Source: Casuarius casuarius (Eukaryota; Chordata; Aves; Casuariiformes; Casuariidae). From it: a DNA stretch of 64,000 nucleotides. The notes under the pieces were generated by a model. The model did no database searches, was not told the origin of the DNA, and saw only the letters and a list, made by a program, of their open reading frames with translations. The DNA lies in the NCBI GenBank assembly GCA_003342895.1, contig PTFA01000198.1, forward strand, positions 1,201,905 through 1,265,904, written 5' to 3'. Below are positions 46,612-60,900 of this stretch, one piece after another. The position numbers and the translations under genes are program-made. Position 1 is the stretch's first letter. The number at the start of each line of letters is the position of its first letter.

Positions 46612-49600
46612 CCTCTGAGGGTTAGGGGTCTCTGCAGGCATACTTGAAGAGTCTTCGTGATTCAGCCCGGGGATCAGACTCTGGCCCAGGCACCACACTC
46701 GCTCACGTCCAGCCTCGGAGTGAAGACCCAACAGTGACCTCTCCTCTCTCCACTCAGGGCTGAACAAACGTGTATGTGGTGCAGATGGCGAAGGACCATG
46801 ACTGTGAAGCAAAACAGGGTGCAGGCCCAATGTGTGGGGTAGGCACACCCGGAGGAGTCACACAAAACGCACCGGCAGGGTGATGGGCTCGTATGCTGGG
46901 GAAAAATGTATTCCCAGCAAAGTGGGTGCAGACTACCACTCGGCATAAAGACTTTTCAAGGAACTGTTTATTTGCGATGAGTATCGTATTTTGCATTTAC
47001 AGCAGCTGCCCAACACGCTGCAGGACCCTAAGAGACTGTTGGCTCAAAGTCTGCCTGAAGTAATGCGGTGGAGGACAGCTCTAGTCCCCCTGAGCAGCCT
47101 CCTCTTCTAACACCGTCCTGCTGAGGAAGGCATCCCAAAGCCCCCCTTTTTTAATGCCACCAAAGAATAACAATGTAGCTGTAGGAGATTCAACCAAGCG
47201 AAAGCGGCAAGACTGTTCTGTCAGGAAAGAGAAAATGTATCCCTACGAACCCACTAAACCATTTCAAAGGCGACCAGCACAAAGAAGATTAGCTGCAACT
47301 GAGCGAATGTTCCTGCTTTCCTCAAGGATCAATCACGCCCAGTCCCGTCATGCATGCAAAAGGAAAATAAAGACACCAGGATCCTCCACATGCCCAAGAC
47401 CTAGGCCTAACCACATCCCGGCACTCAAAATGTGCGAGGACTCTCTAAATTCAGCACCGCTGCTGAGCCACGAGTCCAGAAGGAGAAGGCCTCTTCCCCC
47501 GGCTGGAAGACAAACTGTCTACTACAAACCCGCGTCAAACGACAGGGCTGGAGCTGCGCTCCTGGAGCCTCGGGGACTCCGACGAGACAGGCGTACAGAC
47601 GCGGTCTGCCAGGCACGCAGCGCCGCTCAGACCAAGCCAGGCTACCCTTTCTCCCTCCAGCTGTAAACCCAACTGATCTATGCAACCAGAAAATACCTAT
47701 GGAAACAACTATCCCTAGGATCATAAGGTAGAACTGTAAATGCTCTGTGTTGGGGAACTTTTATTTAAATGGCTTCTATGACAAAGGTTTTAATATCACT
47801 GGTTTTACATCTTACATTTTTATTACTGATCTGCCCAGCAAGGCGCTTCTCCGAAAGTCTCTCTGGGTGTATGCGGTAAATTCAATTACATATTTCTACA
47901 GCTGGACCAGACAGACTTGTTTGACATAGAGAATACTGTCTTCACTAAACCAGTTAATTTAGTTCAGCAACAGTATATAGTGAGAAGGCGTGGATTAAAG
48001 GACAGCAAGAAGAGAAAAGAAATAAATGATTCCAGGCAAAACAGCTCCTGAGTGACTTTGTTGTCCCGTATAATGAAAATACATCATGAGGAACGTATAA
48101 CTTGGTCCTCTGCTGTTGCTAGGATGTCACAATCTCAGTTTTAGACAACCAGCAGCCTGAAATTTTGGACAGGCCTTTAGAGAAGCAGGTGATTGCAATG
48201 GATTTTATCCAGTGCGAAAGCAACAAAGGTAACAAACAGTTTTTCTTCACTGGACTGATAAACCAGAGCTATAGGTGAAGAAAGATTTTATTTTTTTTTT
48301 CCTCTGGGGCCCTGTGGACAGAGAACTGAAGATAAAAGTTGCGGGCTTTGGTTTGGGCACTTTTAATGGACCCAAGTAGCCTTTAGAGGGTATCTTCCTA
48401 GGTTGGAAAACAAAAAACATCACAGAACAAACCAAAAACCTCTCCAGCCCTCCATCCAGCACAGGGTTTTGACACATAANGCCTTTAAAGTGAATTTAGT
48501 ACTCATGAGAAAACCACTGACAGCACCAAAAACAAAGGCCTCTCTCGGCATGGAGCTGTCTGCCCACACTCCCCTGTCCCAGCCTCAGTGCCCCTACCAG
48601 AGGGCTCCTCACAAAGCAGCTCCTTTCTTTTTTGTGCCAACTTAGTCCTTAGCCACTAACAGCGGTAGTGGATTATTCTGGAAGCAACATTACCCATTAA
48701 GGATTACACTGATATTATCAGTATTTGGACTGTAACCCCATCTGTTTACTATTAACCTGCAGTATGGTTAATATTTATTACCTTGAAAGATATATCTGTG
48801 GGAGGAGATCTATTAAAAACGCAAGCTGAAACCCACACTCTTCATAGAAGTGCTAACAGAGGTATTTCAAACATATACCCTCAAGAAGGAAAGACTTCGT
48901 TATGAGCATCCTGTCAGTCACCAGATCAGTGCATTTAAAATGTAGTCTCTTTTAAAAGAAAGATGTTTTCAAAAGATATGTATGTGGCTGAGTAATGAGC
49001 AGGATGAGGCTTTCGATCCCTGGAAGGAGTAAATGATTAAAAAAATAATTTACTCAGTCTGTATGTGTATGTGTGTAAAAGCACATTTCTCTATCAGGTT
49101 AACGGATGCCTCTGCAGCCAGGGCAATGGATAATTATTTTCAAGTGGGTTGTCACCCCGCATTCAGTCTGCGTTCGCCTGACAGTGTGAAATCGGAAGGA
49201 AGCTTCATTGGCAATTCCCACCAGACATCAGAAAACCTCAAGCATGTAGAAAAGACTTTAATCTTCTTTAACTGTTCCCATGCTCTCCTTGAGGGAAATA
49301 TCACCTCTCTTTCTCAGAACTGAGAAAATAGACCTATAAAGATTATGATTCTAACAAACAGTAAAATAATAGCAGTTGGAAACATTCTAACCTCCCCCCT
49401 TGAACTGAAAAAACCTTTTAAACATATTGTTAAATGCAGCAGAGTGCAAACTATGAGTGCTTGTTAATCAAAGTCAACCAGACAGACCAAAAGGCTTCAA
49501 TGGGCTTTGGACCAGGACTAACAAAAGAATCTTCTTTATGAGCCTGCCCCAGAGAGATGCTGACCCTCCATCTCCAGTGATTTCAAAGGGAAACCAGAGT

Positions 49601-50884
49601 ATTTAGAAACCCTGAGCTAATCTGCTACATAAGAAATAAGATTTATACAACAGAAAAGACTGCCGTGACGCACTGCAGTTTAAAAGGAGCCTAGTATGCA
49701 TTGGACTGATTTGAGTCAGCAACTTGGCCTTGGCTATACTACATATAAGCAGTTAAGTCTTTGAGTTAAGTTACAGGAACGTCAGGCACCTGGGGGTACA
49801 CATCCAACTGTCTAACAGCACTAAAATCTAACTGGAAATGCAGTATCAGAAGCGGTGAGAAGTATAACACATCTTCTGCTATAAGAGATCTGAGAGCCAG
49901 CTTTTGTGTAACGCAGCAAGAATAAAGAGAACAAGTGAAGAGGTGTAAGGATCCAGACAACGAACAATGCCAAGGATCTTTGGAGCACGTCTACAGAGAA
50001 CAACAAAATGTCGCTTGAAGACAACAAGCAACTTTGAAGGACTTAGCTCGGGTACTGAGACAGTATGACTGCGCTAGGGCTTTTAGTTGCGTTGTCTGCC
50101 TTGCCAATGTGACTATCACGCGTCCCTCTCGATGAGGCCTCACTATGCCATTAATGGGCTGACAGCCTTTTAGCAATTCTAATCAATGCTTCCTAACTCA
50201 ATCATGATCCTAAAATTCATCTCCTCAGGGGCAAAGCTGAGTGTGAAATAAAGAGTTTACCATTTTCAAAGTGGATGCAAAGAAAGTAATTATTAAATAA
50301 TCAATGTCTTTAAACTCTTAAGTTGCCTCACTAAAATGTCTGGGAAAGTGGTGCCAGGCATAGCCTTCAAGAGAAAGCACCTTGGCTTCCACCTCCTATT
50401 TCATAAAGCTTCATTAAACATGTCCAGCTTCAGAGCTGTCAATAATGTTTCAGCATGTGAGCGGTGAAGCCCTTCAGATAAGCCTTTGCTGTTAATCTTT
50501 ACCCATCTGAAAGACAAGTTATAACGCAGAGTAAACACCTGGGCTGTGTAAGTTTGGGCTCAGAAATAAAGCCTGCATTTTCCGGTGACAGTTGTGTATG
50601 TTGCTGCCACTAATTGCTTCTTTCAGCAGTTGTGGACAGGTCTCCTGTTGCTGTGGGCTAGTTTACACAAGCACCGACGGTTAGGACAACCCCTGCTTCT
50701 TGCCTGCCTGGATATTCCTGACCATTTATCACTATAGATCATGTGTTTTTACAACTGGTGAGAGTAAAGTCAACAGTCCNCAAGATGCAGCAGCCACTTG
50801 AAATACCAGTCATCTGCTTCCCCCCCTTCTCCTTTCTGTGCATGTTTAGCATTACAACTGGTTTTTAATAAGGCATCTGATTTG

Positions 50885-50975
50885 GTAAACAATTCCTAAT
50901 TTATTTACTCGGGCAAGACTCCTTTGACTTCAGTGGGAGTTCTGCCAAGCTAGGGATCTTGGACTAGGGCCAACG
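50885..50975 (+). repeat. dispersed amniote repeat (GACTTCAGTGGGAGTT core)
   Basis: TTATTTACTCGGGCAAGACT, then CCTTTGACTTCAGTGGGAGT, then TTCTGCCAAGCTAGGGATCT. The order matches the recalled consensus TTACTCAGGCAAAACTCCCA then TTGACTTCAATGGGAGTTTTGCC. The best preserved member of this type in the window. Confidence 0.6.
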
Positions 50976-52559
50976 ATAAAATGCCCATTTTCCTGGCATG
51001 TACGATTTCCTATTTACTTGCCAAGGAACCTTGGTTACCAGCTTCACAATAGGCTTTGTTTCTTTAACACGGAGAACAATGCAATTGATATTTCCTCCGC
51101 TCTCAAAGCTAAGGGAGTTAAGTGAGGAGGTCCAATTACTACTGGCAGAGATGTGAGAAAACTGATGCTTACAGGTGCCACCCTGGGCTCTGGACTTCCC
51201 TTTCCAAAACTGCCACATAAGAACACTCTGCTTTGCCAGAAATGGTAAGACATATTATCATATATTCTCAAAAAAGCTGTCTGCAGACAATACTATATAT
51301 CTGTCCACTCACACTTTCTAGACAAAAAGAAACAAATCCCACTGTGAATACCAGGTTACTTGACAGCTTGACTGGAAAGAGTCCCAACCAGAAAAATAGG
51401 TAACTCTGTCATTGGCCCAGTTCCTGAATTTCTTATTCTTTCAGTCCTCTAATCTACTCCAATGGCTTTACAGAACTGAGTCCTGACTAACCAAATCAAA
51501 GCCCCCAGTTAATTGAGTAAATGTCTCTGTTAATTTACAGTTCTGGACAGAGAAAATCAGAAGACAGCTAATAAACAGTTGCTGTATTTAAAGGAGTGAT
51601 GACTTAAAGCCTACTGATTATAAATGCACATTGTCAAATTACTCTCATCTCTCCTCCCGAAGCCTTCCTGATAGCCAATTCCTCTTCTGCCCATAACCAC
51701 TCCCTTCCTTACCCACCATTTTCTCAATCCCTTCAGTCCATGACCACGGATGAGGGGAGGAGAGCCTTCTCCTTTGAAACTCCTGTCAGTCACAATCCTT
51801 TCCTATAGGTCTGACAATGACGGATTGCATTTTCCCAGCAACCTGGAGAAGAAAAACCCATTCTCTCCCTACTGCCTGCCCACTGTTCTCTCCTCTGCTG
51901 CAACCAATACACTGTACCTTAAAAGGCATTTTAATATACCATTTACATGATGAAGAACTTTATATATGTTCTAAGAACAAAATAATTTACTTAAGGGTTG
52001 CTGTCAAAGATATGGAAGAATTATTATGGTGTAAAATTTCACTTCTGAAGATCAGTCTGTATTGTCATTACTTCGTATTACATACAATGGGCTACTACAG
52101 AAGAGATTAGACTGAACGAACAGTCCCAAAGCAAGTGCGCAGAAGCCCTGAGAAGGAAGTACAGCAAAGTCAATGTAAAGCTACCTGCAAGGCACTACTC
52201 ATCATATGATGATGTGTTGTACCCTACTTTCTTAATCTTTAAAAACGAGAGCAGTGATAATCAGCATCTGCCTGGAAATTCAGACGAAGCACAAGTTAAG
52301 TTCAAGAAAAAAAGAGCACATTTGTTTATTTAGAAGCCTAAGCAATCATAATAAACATATGCTCAAATAATCAGCTCCTGTGTAATTACTCATTTGCAAG
52401 CATAGTTATTAGGCAGGTAAATGCACTCTTTTTGGGGAGNGTGAGGGAATGCTGGTCAAATATTTCTCTCTCAGATATTTTGAATGCAGTACAGATGACT
52501 GAGCTGAGGGCACACATTAAGACTATAACATTTACAAAATAAAAGTGTTTAGACCTTTC

Positions 52560-53240
52560 CAACCATTTTTAAAACCTTGACCTTGGAAACAAATAATGAC
52601 CATGTTATTTTAATGCGCATTCAAATTTTAACAACACAGTCACACAGCACTAGTGGAATTCACATTGAGTTTCCACTGTAGATTGCTCATCATTTCATTA
52701 TGGTTCATTATGTTGATAACTGTCAGAAAGCATTAGAAGCAGGGGCCTTGAGTAATAGCATTGAAATGGTAATTTAAAAACAATATACTTTCTGGAGGAA
52801 ATACAGCAGTGCACTAAATTCAATTAGAAGAGGCGAATGTAAAGACAACTAAGTGACATTTGCTATCTGAAGTCAGGATCTTTCGATTTCTTGATAATCT
52901 AAACTGGAGAAAGCCCTTTTAAAGCAGGCGCTTTTCTCTTGCAACTCACTAAATTTGCCCTCATTAGCTCTAAGCTTCTCTGGTATAAACTGTCTTAAAT
53001 GCAACGGTTTTAGAAATATTTCAGGCCACGCCAAAATATCAATCAATCAGTCACTGTTTGGGTGGCACAACGGACTAAATTATTCAGGGTCATTTACTGA
53101 GACAGATTTCAGGCTGGACAGTCAATGCCGGTAATCTCTCTTTTGTAAAGGGCTTCCAATTAAAAATCATTAATAATCTTAATCAAATGGACAATATAAA
53201 CAATACAAAACTGTCCCATACTCACTCATAATGCAAGCAT
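52560..53240. promoter_or_regulatory. candidate conserved non-coding element
   Basis: Non-repetitive stretch without long open frames but dense in homeodomain-type motifs: ATCAATCAATCAG at 53039-53050 (reverse TGATTGATTGAT, a HOX/PBX-type site), repeated TTCATTATG at about 52694-52713, TTAATAATCTTAATCAAATGG at about 53170. Function is inferred only. Confidence 0.35.
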
Positions 53241-56200
53241 TGTTGGTTAAGAAACAGTTAGAGAACCCAATTCATTAACAGTGGAGACGCAGGACCAACA
53301 TCTATTAACTTGGGTGGGAACTGCACCTGCCTACGCCAGACTGCAATTCACAGATAATCTACTGTCCACATCCTTATGGAAAAGGAAATTCAGAAAATGA
53401 AGATCATTACTTAAATTGGTTGCTTTTCTGCCTCACANATTTGTGTATTGGTAAGGCAATTTATTCTCCATTAGATTGCTAACCTTATGACAGACCCATC
53501 TTCTGAGCAAGTACTGAGAACTAATGAAGGTCCGAATAGTTGCATTAATATAACTTTTGCTGTGCTTTGAGAAGGGAAAAATGACCGTGTTTTCTTCAGT
53601 TTGTGCCCAAGTGTATTACAGGTCAATCATAACATCTCCATGCCCAAGCACACAGCTGACAAGTCCACTGTGCTTCAGAACTGAAAGTCTGAGTTCCCAG
53701 CTTCGTCAATGAGGCAGACCCAGAGTTGCAGAGACACTTGCGTATGAGGAGGAGGCAGCTGCTCTGCTCCTTCATGGTGATGCATCCCTATATGCATCTT
53801 TTCCTTCAGGTTTGCCATAAGTAAATACGTATATGTCAGGGTGTCTATGCCTCCCCTTCCAACACAGCCGACTCCACAGTCCTCTGCACTCGCACCCAGC
53901 CACATTCTGCTCTTACTTTTAGGAGATTTAAGCCAGGCCTAACTACTCACTTCAGTAGAGATAAAATAAAATAGAATACTGAAACTAGAGTTTGGGTTAT
54001 TTGTTTAGATAGGATGACTGGCTTAACTGAAGATGAAGCATAGTTTTACAACTCAACAATAGACAGAGAAGATACCAGATACTGGGGTTGCAGAACAAGA
54101 AAAACTGAAACCTCTGGAGTAACTCTTCTGATCACCACCTCAGAAAGTATTATTTACCATGGGAACTGTGAGAAGGAAAGGAAAGGGAAATCTCTAATTC
54201 TCCTTCATCCTCTAGCACAATCAGGCTAATGGAAAGTTATAACAGTCTTCCTCCTGCAGCTTAGAAGGCGAGATAAGTGACGAGGCCAGCCAGTTTATTA
54301 CTAAAGGAAATCAATAGCCAAGGGTCAAAGCTTTACAAAAACACATCCTAAGAAGCCTGAAGTTCTTAATCTTAAAAACTGTTTAGAAATAATAAAGAAA
54401 GGATCAATCCACAGTCCATTTCAGGTGTTCCCTCCAAATTACCCAATGTTACTTTTATTCACCTGGTCTAATAGTTCTCCAAGTGAACAGAAACCTGATT
54501 TTACAAGCCAATGGAGCAGAGTCTATCTTTTTGCTAGAAGAATGGATCTCAGATACTGTGTTTTATTTCTTCATTAGTGTGCCGTCACACTGAGCGATTA
54601 CTAAACGTAGGGCTGAATGAGAATACCAGGGTTAAAGGGAGCATAATGAACAAAGAAGGTGCCTGATTATTATGGCTGTCAGCACAAGAGAATTGGGTTT
54701 GTCACCTGGCTTAACCAACTGGTAAGAACTGATTAGAGTCTGAATCCCTCTGAAAGAGCCTTTGATGTTTATGCTCCCTTCTGTCTCCACATCTTGTCAG
54801 GAAAGGCAGACAAACGGGGAGCATCTTCCGGAGGGGCTTCCTTCAGCAGAGGCCCTTGAAATGGCTTCTGTCACTTGCCTCAAATGAGCTGGCAGAAGGC
54901 CACGCGGCGTGGGTAGGAGGGCAGACCGACGGCCCTCGAGGAGCCTCTGGCACCACGCTGCTTGCACAGAGCGGAGGTGCGACACGCAGGGTCGCTCTCG
55001 CAGCCAGCAGGGCTCATGTGTAGGTGCCACCACTGTAGCAACATCCAAACATGGCTNCAGCAGACCTCAAAGAGGGGATGTTAGAGAGCAAAGCAGCAGG
55101 TAGGGGAGCAAAGCCGCTCCATGAGCCAGCTCAGAAATAACCTCTGGATCCTCCTTCACCTTGGATCACACAAATGCAAGCCATTTAGTGACTAAAAAAT
55201 TCAAAGCTATGAGGTGCGATCTCTCTAGACGCAGGCCTGGTGTCCTTGAGATTGTGTTTTTGGCTTGCCTCTATGTACTTCGAGTCCTCCTAGACAGCAG
55301 ATGTGAAGACTGAGAGCAGGACCACGGCCCGTACTCTGTCTTCTTCATTTCTCCTATTTCCAGGGTAAAAGATCACCAAGATCAGGGACTGTGATTTACC
55401 TTCAAAACAGGAATGGGGAAGAGTGCCAGAGGTAGGCCCAAGATTTGACAAAAAAAGAGCTAAACTTGTAGGAGTACATTTTGCACATACAAGTGAACAG
55501 ACATATTTGCCTACAATTTCCTCAACTGGAAGTGTTTTGCTACATATTAGAGCTCTCTCCTCATACTTTAGTCACTGCACATGCCTATTTAAATTCAAGT
55601 ATTTGATTACTAATTTGATTTCAATTTGGTCAGGATATCACTCACCAGGACCTGAGCTATACGAGAAACTTTTGTTGGTATGATGTTATTTAGNGTGCAC
55701 CTTCTGAGCAATAGCTTTGCTGTTGCAAAAAAAGCAGTTTCACTATCAAAATGGTCCGGGTTTATTTCTCCTAGAGAAGCGGTGTAAATTATATTGTCAA
55801 AGCATGTTTCTACCCACTTCAGCAGAGTTTGATGATAAACTAGACCTCCATCCCCAGTCAATGCTTGGCAAGGGATATAAGGAGCTCTCTGCTTTCCTAC
55901 CAAGCAGATACACCTGGGTATGCCCAGATCTGCTTCACCACCACCCAGCAGTAACTCACAGGTGAAAAGAAGTTGATCACTGAAGAGAAGCTGGAATGAA
56001 GGAGTGTGGGAAAGGAACGAATGCTGGCTTAGTTATGGATGTACTTTGTTTCTGCCTTGTAAGGGAGAAATTAAGATTTAAATAAATGTGAGTCATATCT
56101 CCAAAATGAATTTGGATTATATTAAAATGTTAAAAAAGAAATATATCATCCTTCCCTCACTCACAGACACAAACATACTACATAAATATACAGTCGAATT

Positions 56201-56769
56201 CCAAAAATCTGGAAGCATTTCCATTAGCTTTCAGAGAAAGCCACACATGGGCAACCCCTAGTAAAATACAGCCCTTCTATTTATTGTTTCAAACCATTCT
56301 GCTCCCATAGAAATGAGAATCAAAGAACTAGATGATCACAATTTAACACCAGGGCATGTCTAGGTTCCCAGGTCTTTGGCGGTGGAAGCCATTAACCAAA
56401 ACACAGAACAAGGAGTTTTTCCAGTAACTTGGTGGGTGTGCTCAGCGCACTATGCCTTGTTCTGGTGGAACTAAAGCATAATTCCATTTGTTGTATCTGA
56501 TGTATTTATATACCAAGGATAAAATATATGAAAGTTTGGGGGTTTGTTTCATTAAGATTTAAGATTTGTTATTACTATCACTTTCAGAGGAAAACTTTTA
56601 TGTTCCTAAGGGTCACCAGCTGTATTTTGAGCCAATTAGATAATTAAAGAGATTATAAATATTATATATTTTCCCTATGTCACTTAATTATGAGAAAATC
56701 TTTCACAATTTCTACAAATATTAATATTTAAAAGGACAAGAGGACAGGTCCTCAGATTGGAACTTAGAC

Positions 56770-56850
56770 CTGTATTTTATTCCNAGCTCCACTACTGAGG
56801 TGCGCAAGTCACTCCTCTTTCTCTGCTTTGTCTCCTCTCAAGTCCCCCGA
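56770..56850 (+). repeat. MIR/CORE-SINE-like remnant
   Basis: TATTTTATTCC, AGCTCCACTACTGAGG, TGCGCAAGTCACTCCTCTTT and CTCTGCTTTGTCTCCTCTC follow the MIR core order (TCCCAGCTCTGCCACTTACT, GGGCAAGTCACTTAACC, TCTCTGTGCCTCAGTTTCCTC). Confidence 0.55.
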
Positions 56851-57054
56851 TTTATTTAGACAGTAATCTCTCAAGAATCAGTGCAGCCACGTCACTGTTA
56901 GNAAATCCGGGCCGAGAACGAATGTTTTCTCTCCGAGATGCATGATCCAAAACACTTACTGCATCTGCAAAGGGCTGTAAGAGCTACTGAACGCTACCAT
57001 CAGAAGCAGGACACTTCTCAAAGGGAAACACAAATCTCCAGGCAATGTTTCNTA

Positions 57055-57309
<255 letters not shown>

Positions 57310-58144
57310 TTACTTGCCCAGGCTGCAATCATAAATTGCTGGCTTACTTATTCAAAATCAAGGCAGGAGACATTTCAAAGAGATCAAATGATGTCCTTTT
57401 AGCCCCAGGTGAAAAATTAACAATCGACACACTCTTAATGAGCAATCCTATGCCAGGGGATACTGATTTCTAATTCCAGCAAGAGCCATTTTAAAAGCTG
57501 GCCTGGAGACGTTAAAAAAAATAAATAAATAAAAACCATACTTTTCTACTGACACTGCCAGAAAATCAGCTGCCTCTTTGTGTTTACTGCAGAGTTGCAT
57601 GTTGCTTAACCCATGTCCACCTGCATTCACACATACACACTCAGAGCACAACAAAAAGGGTGCAATTGGTTTATTCTATGACCACTTAAGGAATGGCAGC
57701 TGACAGGGAGACACTGCCAATTTTTAAGAGGGAGTGGAATAGGAACCCACTGTGATTGGCAGCGAGGCCCTTAGTCTAACATGCCCGGAAATGGCATGTT
57801 TCCCTTCTGGCAAGGCAGAATTAATTTGGCTCTTTCTCCCCGAGGGAGGAAATCAGCAATGTTCTCCCCTCCTCGAAGCCAGGGCATATCAATGACTGCA
57901 CCACTGGCATGAGGTCCCATGTGCGGTTGGCAAGCATTCGGTGACATCATCTTCATAAATGCAATGCTTTCACGGATGGCTACTTTTACATCACTTGGAA
58001 AAAACTCATTAGGATCATTAATAACACATTTCAATACTGGCTAATAGGTATGTCATCCTAGAAATTTCGCCCTTGGCTAGAGATAAAAGTCCACCATCGC
58101 CACTGGCTTCCAGGCCTATGGAGAACATAGAAAATGCCCAAGCA

Positions 58145-58183
58145 TTTTTTTTCTTTTTTTTCTTTTTTTTTTTTTTTTTTTTT
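58145..58183 (+). repeat. poly(T) run with two C interruptions
   Basis: About 39 bases of T broken only by two C. On the transcribed strand it is an A-rich run that might be a retroposon tail; no element body was recognised. Confidence 0.9.
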
Positions 58184-60887
58184 AGGACAGATGTGTAAAG
58201 AGGAAAGGTTACTTTCAATATTTACTGCATGACTCACTCTCACATCTTGTCATTTATCACCTACCCTACCTTTAGGGTTCCCCTGTTGTCTGCATGCCTC
58301 CAGAGCACAGCACGCAGCTCCTTTCACAGCCACTCTCCTTCCCTGGGCCCAGCCACTGCTTGTTCTTTGGGTGTGAGCCCCTCCTGCACTTACTCATTTT
58401 CTCTGTTTCATGAAGCTCTCCAAATGGGAAACGGAGAGGGACTTTAGTAATGCGTTCCTAAAGCAGCAAGTTACTTCAGTCTTATTAACCAAAGCCATTT
58501 ATGGAATTTCCTTAACGAGTCCTAACTTTACAACGTGTCGCCCGCCACCAATAAAAGCGCTGCGAGACCAATCCGCTTTGGCTGCCACTGGACCGGAGAC
58601 TCTTATAAAAACATGCTGCTCAAATGACTAGGATTTATGCTTCCAGAGTTTACATACATCACGTAATTAGATAAGGTTCCACTTGCAAGGTGCTTTTTGG
58701 CTATGCTTCAAATGGCCTTGGGGTTTCGATTAAAATCCGAAACCACAGCCTCGGCAGGAAGACTCACCGGGTCAAACCCAGCCTCCCCACATCAAAGACG
58801 ATTAGTCCCCGAACACAAATACCAACCCACTGGGTTTGGCCTCTCGGTCAGTCAGTCACAGCAAACAAAGGCGACTTGTGTGAAAATAACTTATTTTTCT
58901 CCTGATGTAAATTGCCAGGGGAAAGAAAAGAAAAAAAGAAAAAAAAAAAGGACTATTACCTTTCAGTGTTTGATATGATTTGCACTATCTCGTGAGTGCG
59001 TTGTGCTATCAGTACCTGTCCTCTTGTGACTGGTTTAACAACAGTAACAGTCAAGTAGCAGATTCTGATCTGAGATATTATTCCTGGTTTTCACTGTCAT
59101 AACTCAGATCAGAAATATGCCTAAATCTGTGTAAGACCAGAACAGATACAGACAGACAGAGGCTTGGTGTCATATATAAAGAAAAGCAATGGCAAAAAGA
59201 ATACAGATTGAGAGCAGATTTAACTGCTGTTATCCAACAAAATTCATTCAACTACTCAAATAAAACAAAACACGTAATCTCTAACATGACTGCTTATATG
59301 AACATAATCNTTCACAGAAATTATTAAATGAAGACTGGTCTTTTGCATCTTCTTAGTATTAAAATATTTAAATAAAAATAAACAATCTTGTACAAAGTTG
59401 ACTCTGCTCTGGCTATAACATTTTACTGGAAATGGNAGAAAAACGTCACAGGTAACATTTTTGCGACCATTCCTCCTCCCTACTTTCTTTCCAGACTCAG
59501 TGGTTTAAAAGGGATTGCATGAATACAGCGGGTACTGCAAGGTCAACAGTTTATAATTCAAGGATTTTTTTCCCCTTTGTTTCATGCAATGTATTTTGTT
59601 TTCTACTATATTAAGCCAAGATCATTAATATTTCAAGACCTGAAGAAAGCTCTCCAAATGCAGGGAGTGCTTTTGAAGCACAGAGAGCCATTTTCCTTCA
59701 GCTGTACACCTACTATGGAACAGTTCGTTTTCTCCATTTTAGTGTGCTCAGATATTCACATTTCAGCACTTGACANAGGAGAACATTTGAGAATATGTTG
59801 CATTTAACCAACTGTCCTTTCCTCCTATGAGCTCCATGGTCCTGGCACTTAAAGCTTGAATCTACCTCTATAAAAATTGTTCTTAGCACCAAGTATTGCT
59901 GAAACACCTATTACCACCTGGGATGGGCTTTTTCTGAAGGTTAATATTTTAGCAGACAAACAAGAAGCCTGTGGAGAACCCATCCCCGGAAAGTCTCTAC
60001 TGCTTACTCACGACAAACCTTCATCCTGCTTCCTTTCCAGGAAGGATTTGCTGGCTGAGACAGGGCATGAATGGCGTTCTTACACAGCTTTCGAAAGATA
60101 CCATTGTAAAAAGATTAGTTCACATGTGCAATACAAACTTTGAATTCAATTCCTTAGCTTTGCCTTAATTAGTTCTTTCTGTTAGTTTGGAAAAAAAAAG
60201 AGAGAAGAGAAAAATCTTTTCTCACATTCAGATCACCCGCAGATACAAAAAGGTTACAATCATCTGCACTATATCCAAGGAAAAATTCTTAAACTAAAAT
60301 ATTTTCAGTATGAAAAAATCCATCATTTTTTCTNAGAACTAATCATACTCATTTTAAACAGTGATCAGCATGAAATAATTATGTTGATATCTTTGAATCC
60401 TGCTGTAAAAAAAAATCTATTTAATTATATTTCTGTTAAAGCAAGACAGGATTTGTTAAACATAGCTGGTCATCACTATATGCTCTTTTTCTTATAATTT
60501 AGAGTGATACATGTGAAAAATGAGAAAAGAAGTGGTCTGAAGAATTATGGAACTTCACTCAAATCTGAATGTAAATTTTCTCAAGCTGTTTTAACAAATT
60601 CCCTTTTCACATTTAAGCCTGATTTTCAGAATCCTAGGGCTTTCTGAAAAAAAGAACATGTGTGGGCTGAAAAGTCTGTTTGCTTGGTTTCTCCAAATAC
60701 TGAATTTTCTATTAAAAATTTCAGCCAGCAATTTCAGAATTTAAAAACCTCTCTCAGTGGATAAAGTTCTAGTCACGTTCTTTTTAGTCACAGATACAAT
60801 AAAATCTAAGTATTAAAAAAAATATTGTCCTTAGCTGATTTTAAATGATCTATGGTACCTTCCTAGGTTTGGGAAAAATATTAGAAA

Positions 60888-60900
60888 ATATATATATATA
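60888..60900 (+). repeat. (AT)n microsatellite
   Basis: Six to seven AT units. Confidence 0.85.

Noticed and set aside
58145..58200. Poly(T) followed by AG as a plus-strand acceptor of another gene
   Set aside because: No following open exon with a donor, and no other sign of a plus-strand gene.
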